A stretch of 64,000 nucleotides of DNA from Phytophthora sp. 'mugwort' (GCA_033558025.1 JAUCEF010000001.1:930001-994000), one strand, 5' to 3'; counted from the stretch's first letter, positions 8,993 through 20,299 are shown. Program-made: numbers and translations. Notes: generated by a model from the sequence alone, not told the origin.

Positions 8993-10843
8993 TCAAAATG
9001 GATATTTAGACACTGACATGGCAACTTGAGGGACATGTTGAAGCTGACCGCGGAGAGTCAACGTAAGAGCTTGGCAGCTTGATGGGGAGACTGGAAACTG
9101 GTGTCGGACTTGGCTACAAAGGTTCTGGATGAATTCGTCAAGAAATTCGACGGATAAGAGGAAGTGCAACTTCATCCCAGCGTTGGAGCGAGTCGAGACG
9201 AAGACGGTCACATGAGGAGGATCCGACTCGTCGATGAACGTCTCGAGTTGCAGTGGAATTGGCGGTGCTGCCACTTGAGTCGATCTTTCCAACATTTTAT
9301 TCAAATTTGGGATCGAATTCAAGTGTCGATGCCACGTGACGGGGTGGAAGCCGTGACAGAAGCTCCGGTTGTTCACAAGATTAGCGTGGATCGAGCGGAT
9401 CCCAAGTGGCGACAAATCTGCGAAGGAGACGAGGCTGTCTTCGCAGGCCATGGAGGACCGTACGCTAGAGAATTCCTCAGTGTGTTGGGCATGCATTCGC
9501 ACAGTGTAAAGCCAGAAGCCCGAGCTCACGTCCTCTAAACCATTCATGCTGCTTAAGCGCCAGTAGTTTTTCGAGACAAATCGCATGCCCTCCATGGAGA
9601 CAATATAATGAGGCCCCGACGCATATGGGAGTAAATGACGCATCGGATAGTCATCGTTTGGTAAATAATACGGGCTATCCGTGTCACGAATCGGCTGCTG
9701 CTTGTTTGCGAACTTGACGGCCCACACTTCGCCAAAATACAACCTCGGGCGGTCTGTCTGGCGTAGATTCTCGGCCAGTTGGTCAATTTTAAGATAGATA
9801 TCGTCATCTGCGAGCATCACAAACTTGGCATCAGGGAATTCTGCCGCAGCTAGGCGCATGAATGACTTCACCTTGTCAGATAACCCCCTGTACGAGTCCG
9901 TGCACTCGAGTTCCTCTGTGAGGAAATCTCGATAAACTGCTTTCTCCTTTGCAATCGCCTGCAGAACTCGCTGTCGGTCGCGCTCAGTCTGGAAAAGTGT
10001 CATATTAGGCTCACAACCAAGAAATAACACCTTCACATCGCGAGGAAGCGTGGCTGGATTAGCCCACGTCTCCCTGATGGCTTGTCTGCGAGGAAAACTC
10101 GTCACAACCGCTGTTTTGACTCCTATCACAAGCATAGGACTGCTAGTTAGCGCCACATGACTACGCGGTAATATTACCAGATTGTCATCATCACTGTCAC
10201 TATTCTCCACGTGCTTTTGCAGCATTGTCCACTGCAAAAGATCGATATCCTCCGGGAACTGCTGCTCTTTTCGACTCCTCTCCGCTAATTTTCCATTGCG
10301 CACGTTAAACTCTCTTAAGCCTACCACCGTGAACGTCACTTCTTCAGTCTCATGGTAACGAGTCTGACCATCTTTGTCTGTAATAAACGCTCTTGCCGTG
10401 TAGTTGCCTTCTGGTAGCAATCGGAAAATGATCGGCGGACCTCCTGATGCCTTGCACTTCTTCCACAGTCCATTAAGCTCCACACACAAGTAGGCGTCTG
10501 CATAATATGCGTCGTATTTCTCTGTATTCTCTGCATAGACCAGGAGTCGCACCTCGATAGGCAGCACATCCACAGCTCCATCCTTTGGATCCACGATCCG
10601 AAAGCTTGTCACCGGATCGTCATTTCCTCCATACAAAGCTCCGTTCTGGTTACCACACGTCGAATCTTCGGCGTGGCATTGACCAGCCCATGATAACGCA
10701 GACTCGGTAGTTTCCAGAGAGCGCGAGACACACAGAATACTGGCGAGCAACAGGAGTAACGTCGCGACTCCCATTGGGTGATGCAAACAAATTGTCCGTG
10801 GATACGTAAAGCCATTTTGTACGGGACTCTTGAATTGTTTCAT
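8993..10843 (-). CDS. Secretory GT31 galactosyltransferase-like protein lacking the GT10 module
   Basis: 616 residues from ATG 10843. A hydrophobic segment at residues 24-40 is a signal peptide or Golgi anchor. Residues about 75-175 form a beta-rich, Ig-like module shared with the two paralogues. Residues about 235-505 carry the GT31 signatures: IGVKTAVVTSFPRRQAIRETW, a DxD metal site in FVMLADDDIYL (346-348) and CEDSLVSFADLSPLGI. GT31 enzymes transfer galactose or GlcNAc in beta-1,3 linkage in the Golgi lumen. The protein ends about where the linker to GT10 begins in the paralogues at 17437 and 20662. I see no GT10 remnant in the 222 bp downstream. It is either an ancestral single-domain form or a shortened copy. 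Confidence 0.87.
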   Translation of the reverse strand: MKQFKSPVQNGFTYPRTICLHHPMGVATLLLLLASILCVSRSLETTESALSWAGQCHAEDSTCGNQNGALYGGNDDPVTSFRIVDPKDGAVDVLPIEVRLLVYAENTEKYDAYYADAYLCVELNGLWKKCKASGGPPIIFRLLPEGNYTARAFITDKDGQTRYHETEEVTFTVVGLREFNVRNGKLAERSRKEQQFPEDIDLLQWTMLQKHVENSDSDDDNLVILPRSHVALTSSPMLVIGVKTAVVTSFPRRQAIRETWANPATLPRDVKVLFLGCEPNMTLFQTERDRQRVLQAIAKEKAVYRDFLTEELECTDSYRGLSDKVKSFMRLAAAEFPDAKFVMLADDDIYLKIDQLAENLRQTDRPRLYFGEVWAVKFANKQQPIRDTDSPYYLPNDDYPMRHLLPYASGPHYIVSMEGMRFVSKNYWRLSSMNGLEDVSSGFWLYTVRMHAQHTEEFSSVRSSMACEDSLVSFADLSPLGIRSIHANLVNNRSFCHGFHPVTWHRHLNSIPNLNKMLERSTQVAAPPIPLQLETFIDESDPPHVTVFVSTRSNAGMKLHFLLSVEFLDEFIQNLCSQVRHQFPVSPSSCQALTLTLRGQLQHVPQVAMSVSKYPF

Positions 10844-11487
10844 CCCATATAAGTCGGTTATTGTATTTCGAACTATTTTTGCTTAAAGCAATTTGTTTCT
10901 ACGCATGATATCATGAGCGTGACATTGAGATCCCCGAGGTTTAATACCGAGCTCAAGACATTGATAGCACTCCATCAAGAACAGCAGCAGCAACGTCGAA
11001 GCTCCCATCGCTTGTCAAAATCTTCAGCGATGACACTAAGGAGCAGTACTACCCGTGCAAGTTGATTGGGCGAAGCCCCATCACTGTGAGCTTGTTTGAC
11101 GAGTTTTCGGCGTCCCTCGCTTTACTTGCTAATCTTCGAACACTTCCTGATCTTTGCCTTGATTTCGTTTCCTAAAGCTGGACAGGAATTAGGACGAGTC
11201 GCTAAACAGAAGCCTGGGACCTGCGATCGCCGTGGTGTCCCTGGGGGGTATGACTTTAAAGACATTTTCAGATAAGGTTTTGCTTTGCACTTGGTTTCTA
11301 CTATGAGCGTTCTTAGCTCAAAAAGTCATTAGCTCCCCCGCATCTGGGATAAGAAGTATATATAAGGTTAGCAAGACTGTACGCTGGAGGATTCGCCATT
11401 ATTTGTGCGGCTAGGCTGGGGTAAGGTCGTAAGGATGGTGATTATAAGGGCAGATGTATGAAAATGTATATACAACGTCCAATATTG
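10844..11487. other. Intergenic stretch without a supported gene
   Basis: No convincing coding region. It contains the upstream region of the galactosyltransferase gene and a TATATATAAGG string near 11350. Nothing else can be supported. Confidence 0.5.
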
Positions 11488-11489
11488 TA

Positions 11490-12085
11490 CTGTAAAACCT
11501 GTGATACTGCCCCGTGGGGCACTACGTTACATGTAGCTTACATGGGACACTAACAGGTGTGGTGCTACTAAAGGGATGGGGTATTGAATCTTGACACCCT
11601 TCGCGAAGACGAACGACTTCAAGTTGACGTCCTTGGCCCCATCGAATTCGATTCTTGTGTTGCGATTGTTCAAATGAACACAGCACTGTCATTCATGTTG
11701 TAAATGTTCAAGTAGTAAATGTTGTACTGTATTCATTGATCACCTGCTGCACGTGCTCGATCTATTCCTGTCGAGGGTATGCTTCTTCGTGCCTCCAGTT
11801 CTTGGACTACAGACAGCGTCTTTTCCACCATGACCTTTTCTTTCATCAGAAATTGATAATGAAAAGTGAAAATCTGCTTCTGAGCTCGACCGGCGTCGCC
11901 ATGTGATGTTGACCTACGGTAGCAACTCGCAAATGGCAATTAATTTATGCTGGCTCCGATCTGACAATTCTAATAATTTAAATTAGACTAAAGAGTGCGG
12001 CACTACATTATCGCAACGCCCCCGGGGGTGGGGGTGGAGAAGGGGGCATTATTCGAGGGATTGGGCACAATCCCAGGTTTTACAG
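11490..12085. mobile_element. 596-bp MITE with TA target duplication (Tc1/mariner-type)
   Basis: Terminal inverted repeats begin CTGTAAAACCTG at 11490 and end CAGGTTTTACAG at 12085. About 20 of the first 24 bases match between the ends. TA dinucleotides flank both ends (11488-11489, 12086-12087). An internal motif GGCACTAC(G/A)TTA occurs near each end. The only long open frame inside (11655-11906) resembles nothing. The TA duplication and short size suggest a non-autonomous Tc1/mariner or pogo derivative. Confidence 0.75.
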
Positions 12086-12357
12086 TAAATTGATAAAGCT
12101 CCCTAATGGATCGTGACAGCATGGCTCTTCGGGTTCATCACAATCGCATTCTGGTACCCTAGGAGACTCGTGCCGCTAGACGCCCTAGACGCTCTTCATA
12201 TGGGCGGGGGGGGGCGAGTTCTTGATGCGCTCTGCACATTATGGACAGCCCCTTTTCCAACAACGTTTGGTGGACATCTAGTTTATCTAAGCACTCGCTC
12301 GTAAGGGAAGGGGATTATTGCTCAGTCTCTCTCTCTACCTGGTTGCTATCTAGTCTT

Positions 12358-14539
12358 TTATGCCTTTTTCTTACCCTGTTTCTTCGACTTCGGTTTAGCT
12401 ACCTCAGACTGCTTCTTAGGTGACATACCCGGAATGGGTCGAGGAGCTGGAGGCGATGCTAGAGCAACAGTAGGCTGTTTCCAGCCTTTTCCGCTGGGAA
12501 TCTTCGTGTTGCCATTGGCTGCTTTGTGTCTTGATCCACTGGAGCCCTTTGCCTTGATAAACGAAGAAGCTGGAGAAGATGGTGTCGCGGCTGGAGGTGG
12601 TGGTCGCTTGTTTGTCCGGATGTAGAACAGCAAATACGCAGTTTCACTGAGTGCTGTAGCCTCCGAGATGGACGTCACGTGCTCGTCATCGTAGCGGAAC
12701 CACTGGTCCTTATTGTCACGGCACACGCATGTGTAATGACCACCCACGACGAATTTGCCCAGATGAGACACAACAGCAAACAACTCGTACATTGGAGGAG
12801 TGGAAAACCCAGTGCCGCTGATGGACGCAACGCCCGGGACGTCCATTCCGTTCTCCGCACGACAGGTGCTTGACATAAACTGCGTCGGGAACTCTAGAAA
12901 CGGCGGGTACTGCACAAACTGCTGCAGCTTCACAGGGCCTTGCTCCGGATGGTAAGTGAAACGCTTGACGCTCAGCGTCATTACAACGGGGAGGGATTCC
13001 ACGGTCGTAAATTTCTTCATCATAGGAACTTGGTTGGCATCTTCGATCACCTCGACCGCAAACGACTTCCGGATCATATCTACAATCGTAATGGGAACGC
13101 CAAGTGGCTTTGCCAAGCCGTTCACACCCGTAATGAACGAAGGGTCCTGCGTTTCGTAGTCGAGATTCAAGTGCAAGCAATGGAACGGCTCCACTGTGAT
13201 CGAACTCTGTCTCTTCCCGTTTTGCTTGAGCTCTGAGCGTAGTGCACCCTTAAAAAGCCAATTAATCGGAGACCGGATGTTGTCGACGGGGTTCTGACGC
13301 AGTACGCTGCTCTTGCCCTTTCTGCCGACTTCTGCCCAGCCATCATCAAATGCTTGAGCATTCTCGAAGGCCGTATCAGCGCCGTACAGCTTGGCTACGG
13401 GAGCGGCACTGCGTTTCGTTTGCTTCTCGCACGAATTGGGCAGCTCCAGACCGCTCTTTTCGTACTCAGTGTGCAGATACTCCAAAAAGAACTCCAAGAA
13501 CTCAAGCGCGTCTTCCTGCTCGCCTCGCATCTTTTGGAATGCGCTTAGCACGTCCATGAAATAGCCGCTGATCCGGATCGCCTGCGGGACTTTCCCATGC
13601 ATGTCGTTCGCGTTACGCTCGCCATTAGCAGTCCGCAGCTGCACTACTCAATCCAAAAACCACGTAAATCGTAGACATTAGCCATAAGAACGAGCTCAAA
13701 ACAAGCATCGCAGACCAGTCGACGCCACGTACGTTGCGCCAGCGTCGGCTCTTCAAACTCTCGCGTGAACGCCACCATGTGCCGCCACGCCTTGAATACC
13801 GTCGTACCAGTTAGCAACTCCGGCGTTGGAGGACTAGCCGTAGAAATCTCCGCTAACAGACTTACACACAGCAAACAAGCATTAAGTATATGCTGCGAGA
13901 ACCCTCGACCACTGTACAACCCACTTCAGGAACGGCGGACAGGCCAGAACCGACTGCATAATGACGTTCTGGAAGCACGTATTGCCCTGGTTCACTAAGC
14001 CTCTGCATGATCAAGCAAAACAGTATCATCAGTATCCCCCTCCCCCGTCTTCTCCTCTCTGGACTTACCGCTTCTTCATCTCCTTGGCCGGAGCCATCAC
14101 GTCCAGACTTTTGAGCGTCTCTTGAATTGCCTCCTCGAATGGCAGCGGCTTCGATGGATCCCTGGCCGCCTTAGCCGCCGCTGCTTCAGCGCCATTGGTG
14201 CCGGCCGCAGTGGCCCAGGGGGCGGCAGTTCCTCCCCATACAGGCTTTGGTTGCGTCTGAGAGGCACCCAGCGCCTCAGCCCACGACTTGGGAGCCTCCT
14301 TGGTGGCGCTAGCCCCCTGTTCCTGTGGGTTCTTTATGTCTGCAGCAGCTGCAAAAGGAGTACGTGGCTCAGCGTCTTTGCGTCATGTGTGGCCGGGTCT
14401 ATTAAAAGAGACGACGGAGAGAATGATGGTGCGTACCTTCCTCCAGAGCCTTCTGTGTTTCCTCCAGCGAGAAGTCCCCGAACGTGATCACCACACCGTC
14501 GCCGCCGCGCGCGCGCGGAGCCTCCGTCGACGTCGCCAT
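12358..14539 (-). CDS. Ubiquitin-specific protease, USP10/UBP24-like, five exons
   Basis: Proposed exons: 14437-14539, 14069-14348, 13925-14002, 13733-13860 and 12358-13643. The four introns are 64-89 nt (donors GTACGC, GTAAGT, GTGGGT, GTACGT). The joined protein is 624 residues. The Cys box [13 protein letters not shown] has its nucleophile at C103, followed by SVLACPPFL and [10 protein letters not shown] as in USP10. The His box is GGHYTCV (about H499), with YDDEHVT after it. It should cleave ubiquitin isopeptide bonds. The last 75 residues are basic and Lys-rich. The third and fourth introns were picked for frame and consensus; the fourth acceptor (TAG at 13644-13646) is the least certain. 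Confidence 0.82.
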
Positions 14540-14848
14540 TCTATGCGGGCCAATGTTCGTGTACCCCTCGCGTAACGGTTACTGTGACCATCACTCATTT
14601 GAGCTAAAATACGGATCATTTTGAAATGATTACCGAACTACTGGGAAAACAAACTTTTGCACTTGGAAATTCCAGCCTGGAATGCAACGTATTTCCAACT
14701 TCGGTGAGCGCGTATTGTGGTGGCGAGCTCCCCAAGACGAAATATGACATTTACGTGAGATTTTATGAAATTTCATAGCATAAAAAAGCGTCTTACAAAT
14801 GTATACTTACTACTTACGTACGACGTAGTACGAAGTATACAGTATGAT

Positions 14849-16999
14849 CGGGACCTCCGAATATGGCATTTTTATTTATTGGTCCCTTGTAAACAAAAAA
14901 TATGTGATAAGCTCTCGTGAGGTGGAAAACAAGTTATGGCATAGCTTGACAACTCGAAATAAATAACGGAGTAATTGAAGAAAATGCGTACATGTAATCA
15001 AATATATTAGCAACTCAACTAAGCGATCTAGTTAAGACTATTGACAGTGCTGGCATTCCAATAGCTGCGGTTCTCGCGCAGAAACAAAATCATCTCCAGA
15101 GTTACTGGCAGCAGACCGTGGCGCTGATGTCCGAAGGTAACGGGGGCAACGCTCAAGAAGCGCTTTACCACGTTAGACGTTGGGGGATTGTCGTCAAAAG
15201 ATTGTAAATGACCGCGGAATGTTGTAGGCGGCGGCGCTTGCGGAGACGCTCGACAAAAGAGGCTTGATCATCGTGGTCCGATTCGCTCTCGGTCTCCGTT
15301 GGCTTCACAAATGGAAGCAGCGCCGCCTTCTCTGCACGCGTCAAACGGTTTTGCCGACCTCTCAGGATGCGTACACAGCCCGACTCAAAGTCGGGACTGT
15401 GAACAATAGTCGCGCGATGGCCTACATAATAATAGTAATTAAATAAATAATATCAACACGTAGTCATCGTATGTATGCTCGTACCGAGGTATGTCGTGAA
15501 GTGTGGCTTGGTCGAAATGAGTTCGACGAACCACTGACGAACATCCAGCAAATCGACGTCTTGACCTTGAAGCGCCTTCGACACCGATTCGATGTCCTTT
15601 AGCTCCTTGTACAAAGTACGAAGTCGCTTGTTAGCAGATGGTGCCGGCATTATCTCCATGATGTCGTCGTCCTCGGCATCTAGAAACTCCAGCAGCTAAA
15701 AATAGCGCTTGACCATATTAATGGTCGAGCTCCATCAGGTATCTTGCCTGATAACAGGCCGAAGCTCCTTTTTTAACCTTTACCAAAACATTTTTTATAC
15801 ACATTTTCTAAGTGAAGTTAAGTTAGCGTCCTCAGCTTAATCATTAATGCTTGTACAGCAGCCAAGTCATCCTCGTGCTGTACCGAATGCTGTTGCAGGG
15901 CGCGATTTAGGCGGTGCCTGGCGCACCCCATTAACGGAATTCCCATCAGCGTAGCCAGCAAACGGTTGACCGAACAATTGCCACCGACAATAAAGATGCA
16001 CAGCTCGAGCTGCACCCCGTAATCTCGCGCCAGCATAGATTCGAGAAACTCAAGGTGCGAGCGGATAGGTCGTCGTCCGGCTCGTTGATCAAAGGAGTCA
16101 TGCTCAGCAATACAGTGGACAGTTGGTCGTCTTTCTCGAAGCAGGTAAACCAGGCGACGTAATGCCCGAGGCGTGTGTCCAGCCGTCCATCATGATGCCA
16201 AAGCGAGGGGGTGGCTCCTCTGCGATCGCACGCTCCACAGCTCGCATCACTCCGTCCATACCCTGTCGAAGAGTTTCTTGCTTGGGAGATGGGGTCCAAA
16301 ATTGAGTACGTAATTTTATGTATCCATCCATAAATTTAGCATATGTTAATTGTAATACTTAGTAAAATAAAATAAACTCAAGTACCGAATATATAACGTA
16401 CCGTCTCGCTTCGCAACTTTTGCAGAACGCAAGAGGGAGATTGGACTGGATCGTCCAGTCCATCCAGCTGTACAGATTCTGGGAGGAGTGGCGAACGAAG
16501 TTAACGAGGGAGCCCGTCTCGGCTGTCGTTGCGTCGAGCATGACGTGCTCGTAGTCAGGATGTTCACGACTCACGTGCTGCATCAGGTTCGAATAGCCAT
16601 TTCGGTTGTCCTGCTTCCAGACCGTGCCGCACCGACAGCGAAAGTACTCGGGAACAGTCTCGTCGTACTCGTTGCGGCACGGCCTAAAGAAGAAGCCCGA
16701 GATGGGCGTTGGTAAAGCGTGGGCGGCCATTGTCGTAGTTGGGAGGTTGAGTTGGGAGTGTGAAAGGAAAATAGAAAGTAAGTGAAGAAAATGAAGCATG
16801 TCTTAAGTTGTGAATGGTTGGTTCTGGTAGATTGGTGGTTGCCAGGCGAAATAATGTTTTGAGGATTTTTAAATAAATAATTATATTTTTACAGATGTAA
16901 GATAAGTTATTGTAGGTTAGCTCAGACCCCGAGAAATAAATAATCTCATCAGCATGTATTTAAATAATGTTATGGACAATGCCATATTCGGAGGCCCTG
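14849..16999. mobile_element. Complete hAT transposon with 8-bp target duplication
   Basis: The ends read CGGGACCTCCGAATATGGCA inward from 14849 and CAGGGCCTCCGAATATGGCA inward from 16999 (reverse strand). Both are followed by a shared TT, so 22 bp match with two differences. The 8-bp sequence AGTATGAT is duplicated perfectly at 14841-14848 and 17000-17007. Size (2151 bp), TIR type and 8-bp duplication all fit the hAT superfamily. The transposase inside is broken. Confidence 0.92.
15028..16730 (-). pseudogene. Degenerate hAT transposase
   Basis: Several frames read 16730 to 15028 give, in order: a BED-type zinc finger (FRCRCGTVWK then HVSREHPDYEHV), a central fragment (FGIMMDGWTHA), the hAT core motif FIVGGNCSVNRLLATLMG followed by GCARHRLNRAL, and a C-terminal dimerisation segment (VVKRFLSVAP, LEMILFLRENRSYW) ending at a stop at 15028-15030. 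The pieces lie in different frames with stops between them, so no full transposase can be made. It is collinear with the surrounding TIR-bounded element. Confidence 0.88.
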
Positions 17000-17007
17000 A
17001 GTATGAT

Positions 17008-17436
17008 ATGCATTCCTCTGACCTCAGTCATAATTAACCGATGCCAACTACACAACGAAGCGAAGTTGTCCAGGAGCAGCTTACCCAATTTCTGCTGACT
17101 TCTACTTTTTCGTGTCGATAAAATCTAGAATCAAGGCGGTTTGTAAGCCGAAAGAGAATCACACTGATATTCATTAAAGTATTCAGGTTTCTTTATTCAA
17201 AGCACATCAAGTCCCTCTAACAAGTTGTTTCTTTGATGTCTTCATTGCCAAGACAACGTGTTGTCAATCAGCTTATCTCCAGTGGTATTCTCTCCATTTT
17301 GACCCTTCGTTGCGGGATGGAGATGGGGACTACGTGGTGTACAAAAGAGCTTAACAGTCATGACAGATTACACGTACTTCGAAGTAAGAAATGCGATGCC
17401 GAAATTGCATGTTCGAAGCAACATTTATCTCCAATT
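17008..17436. other. Intergenic, 3' flank of a glycosyltransferase gene
   Basis: No gene recognised. It holds the downstream region of the glycosyltransferase gene ending at 17437 and ordinary single-copy-looking sequence. Confidence 0.5.
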
Positions 17437-20154
17437 CTAAACGCCAAATTGAAGCATTTTCGCTACTTTATCCGCTAAGGCGCGACTTGGAACAGAAGGA
17501 TGCCACGAAAAAACCTCATTGAACGCCGTGATATTTCGGATAGGTGCCGCTCTTCGCATCCGCGCGTAAGACTCCGGAGAATTGTGAATCCGCATCACGT
17601 AGGCGGCGCAATCCGCCAACTTTGCGAAACGACCGCAGTCGATGAAGCTCTCAGGGTTGAAAAGTTGTGCGGCGGTAGTGGAATTGCCAAAGTAGATTGG
17701 AATACTACCAGCAAGGAAAGGGTTAATCAGCTTTTCAGTCACGTATCCTGGAACTCCCGAGTTCTCGAACGCGATAACGAATTTGTACTGCCGAAACATA
17801 GTGACAGCATCATCGTTATACCAAAATGAAAAGCGTGATGCCTTATATGACTCATCCCGAGGTCTGGATGATCCCGCACACACACCTAACGCATCGACAT
17901 ACTCCATGGCATTCAACTTGTCGAACATATATTCACGCTGAGGGCGATCACAACGAGCGTACAAATAGGCACAAAATCGCCGTTCTTGATTCTCTTCTGA
18001 CACTGTGTACGCTGGGATAAGTAAATCCATTGGAGTATGATTTAAACGCTCTCCAAATGAAGAACTAGCAACTGGCAAGTATGCATGCAGTTTTCGCAAT
18101 AGGTTGGACACAGTGGACACTAAAAGAACTCGATTGTCCAGTTCACTTGTGTCGGTGGGCTCACCTGCAATCATCATGAGCTTAGTAGCGCGCGTTGGCG
18201 TGTACTTGTTCATTGTTAAATATTCACGAACATATCCAGCGATCATTTGCCGGCATTCAATGTTGGTTATGCTAAGAGAGCAATCGCTGCCTAGGATAGA
18301 AAATACAAAGACATCTGGAATATTTTGGTAGTGCTGACGCAGTATATCTTCCGGAACGACAAGGATGGGGCGCTTTGTATGTTCAAACACGGTTGCAAAG
18401 AGACACTCGAGAACAGCAGCCGAATACTTAGCCATTTTTGAATATGCCACGATTACTGCTGCAGCATACAAGTCTGTGGCAAACAGATTATGTCTCCACA
18501 GCTCGAGAAAAGAGGGAGCAATCTCTCCAGAAGCCATGATATTTTGAAATTCCTTCTGTTGTTGTACTCGCAATTGTTCAGTGAGTTCACGACAATTTAC
18601 ACTTCCTGCAAGGCTGCGAGCTTGCTCACATACTCTTTGAGAGTAGGCACTGAGTGTCTCTGCTGACGGGTTATACGCCATTGTAACGCTCGACTTGCCT
18701 GGAGCTGACAATGTGCTCGTGACTTGAAGAACTCCTAAAGATTTAATGTCGTGGACGTTTGTCGTGATCTTTAACGGACTATCCGACAATAACGGAATAA
18801 CTTTCTGCCAAGTGTTTTTGTTAAACCCTTGACAAAGTTTTCGATGCTCACATAGATTTGAGTGTATCAATCTGATGGCAAATGGAGACAAGTCTGCAAG
18901 AGAGATCGTGCTGTCCTCACAAGCTTGGAAACCGAGATGTACAAAGGTTGGGGTGTGTTCCACATGAACTTGCATCGACGACAGCCACAATGCAACACTA
19001 GCATCGACTATACCTCCGAGTCCACGTAATTGTCTTCGATTCTTGCTAATAAATCGTGCACAGTCCATTGATATTAAATAATGGGCCCCGCATGCGAACG
19101 AAAGAAGCGAAGACATGGGGTAAATGCTTTTCGAAAGGTAGTTGGGCAGCATCGGATCGCGGACTGGAGATGTACTACAACTGAGAGTCTTATCGCAGAC
19201 ATACCCCATATAAAGATGCTTTGGCCGCTGTCCTTCGAGTAGACGTCGTACGAGATGGTCAGCTCTTAGATAAATATCATCGTTTCCAATCATCACAAAC
19301 GGGGTCTGCGAAAACATTTGCGTTGCGAAATGTAGGAACTCCTTCATCTTGGTGGTCAAATCATCGCGTAAATCCTCACAATCCAATTCGTCTGTTAGTA
19401 AGTTGCCATATATCCGCTTCTCGAGCTCTATTGCTCGTTTAATCCGTTCTCGCTCGCCAGCATCGTAAAAATGATCCAATCTCGGCTCACAACCAACAAA
19501 AAACACCTTCACATCGCGCGGAAGAACAGTTTGATTCGCCCAAGTCTCTCGAATTGCTTGTCGGAACGCAAAATTGGCAACCACCGCCGTTTTGACCCCA
19601 ATCACAACAAAGGGGTCACTATCATTCACCGCAGCAGGCGAAGTGAAATCTTGCTGCATCGACTCCTGCTGCTCAGCCCACTCTACAAGCTCGATTTCTC
19701 CTGAAACTTCAGCGTCTTCTGATTTATTCAACTCCGCTCTGCTTATCACCAAGAGCCTCGCTTCCGGCGCTTCATGATAGCGAAGAATCTTCTTGTTATC
19801 AGTAATATAGGCTTGCGCCGTGTAATTCCCCGCTGGTAGATCCTCGAACACAATATTAGGGTCACTCAATGGACTGCACTCTGTCCTCCCCCCAGTGAGC
19901 CACACACACAGAAACTTATCACCATAATGAACTTGATAACCTTCCAGACTCTTAATGCCGATTTCGTACTTGAACTCGACTGGACACATCGTCGTCGCCC
20001 CGTCGACTGGATGCAAGGCCTGGAAGCTGGTGATCGGGTCTTCTGAGCTGCTTCGGGTTAGTGCAGGCTCTGATTTGGCATCGTTACCAATGAACGCGGT
20101 TGATAGAGCTACACATAGAGCCCCGAGCAGCAGGAACACTTGCATGCGTGTCAT
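17437..20154 (-). CDS. Bimodular GT31-GT10 glycosyltransferase (GalT-FucT fusion)
   Basis: About 905 residues from ATG 20154; the frame extends two codons further but without an ATG. It begins with a signal peptide (MQVFLLLGALCVALSTA). An Ig-like module (about 40-140) follows. A GT31 module (about 180-450) has IGVKTAVVANFAFRQAIRETW and the metal site FVMIGNDDIYL. A linker leads to a GT10 module (about 570-905) with FCAYLYARCDRPQREYMF and the fucosyltransferase signature YKFVIAFENS...GYVTEKLINPFLAGSIPIYFG. GT31 makes beta-1,3 links and GT10 adds alpha-1,3/4 fucose, so one Golgi protein may perform two successive steps. DxD is NDD rather than DDD. It is a tandem paralogue of the gene at 20662. 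Confidence 0.9.
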   Translation of the reverse strand: MTRMQVFLLLGALCVALSTAFIGNDAKSEPALTRSSSEDPITSFQALHPVDGATTMCPVEFKYEIGIKSLEGYQVHYGDKFLCVWLTGGRTECSPLSDPNIVFEDLPAGNYTAQAYITDNKKILRYHEAPEARLLVISRAELNKSEDAEVSGEIELVEWAEQQESMQQDFTSPAAVNDSDPFVVIGVKTAVVANFAFRQAIRETWANQTVLPRDVKVFFVGCEPRLDHFYDAGERERIKRAIELEKRIYGNLLTDELDCEDLRDDLTTKMKEFLHFATQMFSQTPFVMIGNDDIYLRADHLVRRLLEGQRPKHLYMGYVCDKTLSCSTSPVRDPMLPNYLSKSIYPMSSLLSFACGAHYLISMDCARFISKNRRQLRGLGGIVDASVALWLSSMQVHVEHTPTFVHLGFQACEDSTISLADLSPFAIRLIHSNLCEHRKLCQGFNKNTWQKVIPLLSDSPLKITTNVHDIKSLGVLQVTSTLSAPGKSSVTMAYNPSAETLSAYSQRVCEQARSLAGSVNCRELTEQLRVQQQKEFQNIMASGEIAPSFLELWRHNLFATDLYAAAVIVAYSKMAKYSAAVLECLFATVFEHTKRPILVVPEDILRQHYQNIPDVFVFSILGSDCSLSITNIECRQMIAGYVREYLTMNKYTPTRATKLMMIAGEPTDTSELDNRVLLVSTVSNLLRKLHAYLPVASSSFGERLNHTPMDLLIPAYTVSEENQERRFCAYLYARCDRPQREYMFDKLNAMEYVDALGVCAGSSRPRDESYKASRFSFWYNDDAVTMFRQYKFVIAFENSGVPGYVTEKLINPFLAGSIPIYFGNSTTAAQLFNPESFIDCGRFAKLADCAAYVMRIHNSPESYARMRRAAPIRNITAFNEVFSWHPSVPSRALADKVAKMLQFGV

Positions 20155-20201
20155 CGGCAAAAGATACCGTTATCAGGTGGTGGAATCAGATTTATACATA
20201 A

Positions 20202-20299
20202 TAACCGATAAGCCAACAGTGGCTACTGGCTAACTGTTGGCTTATCCGTTAAAACTGTTGGCTTATCCGTTATCGTCTAAAAGTTAGCCAGTAGCCACT
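20202..20299. repeat. Nested palindromic repeats upstream of a glycosyltransferase gene
   Basis: A perfect 17-bp inverted repeat (AGTGGCTACTGGCTAAC, 20218-20234 against 20283-20299) encloses two direct copies of ACTGTTGGCTTATCCGTTA (20233-20251, 20254-20272). An inverted copy of the latter lies at 20202-20220. It sits about 50 bp upstream of the start codon at 20154. It may be a foldback MITE or a regulatory structure. Confidence 0.8.

Noticed and set aside
11655..11906. 83-codon frame inside the MITE
   Set aside because: No motif and no similarity to a transposase; expected by chance.
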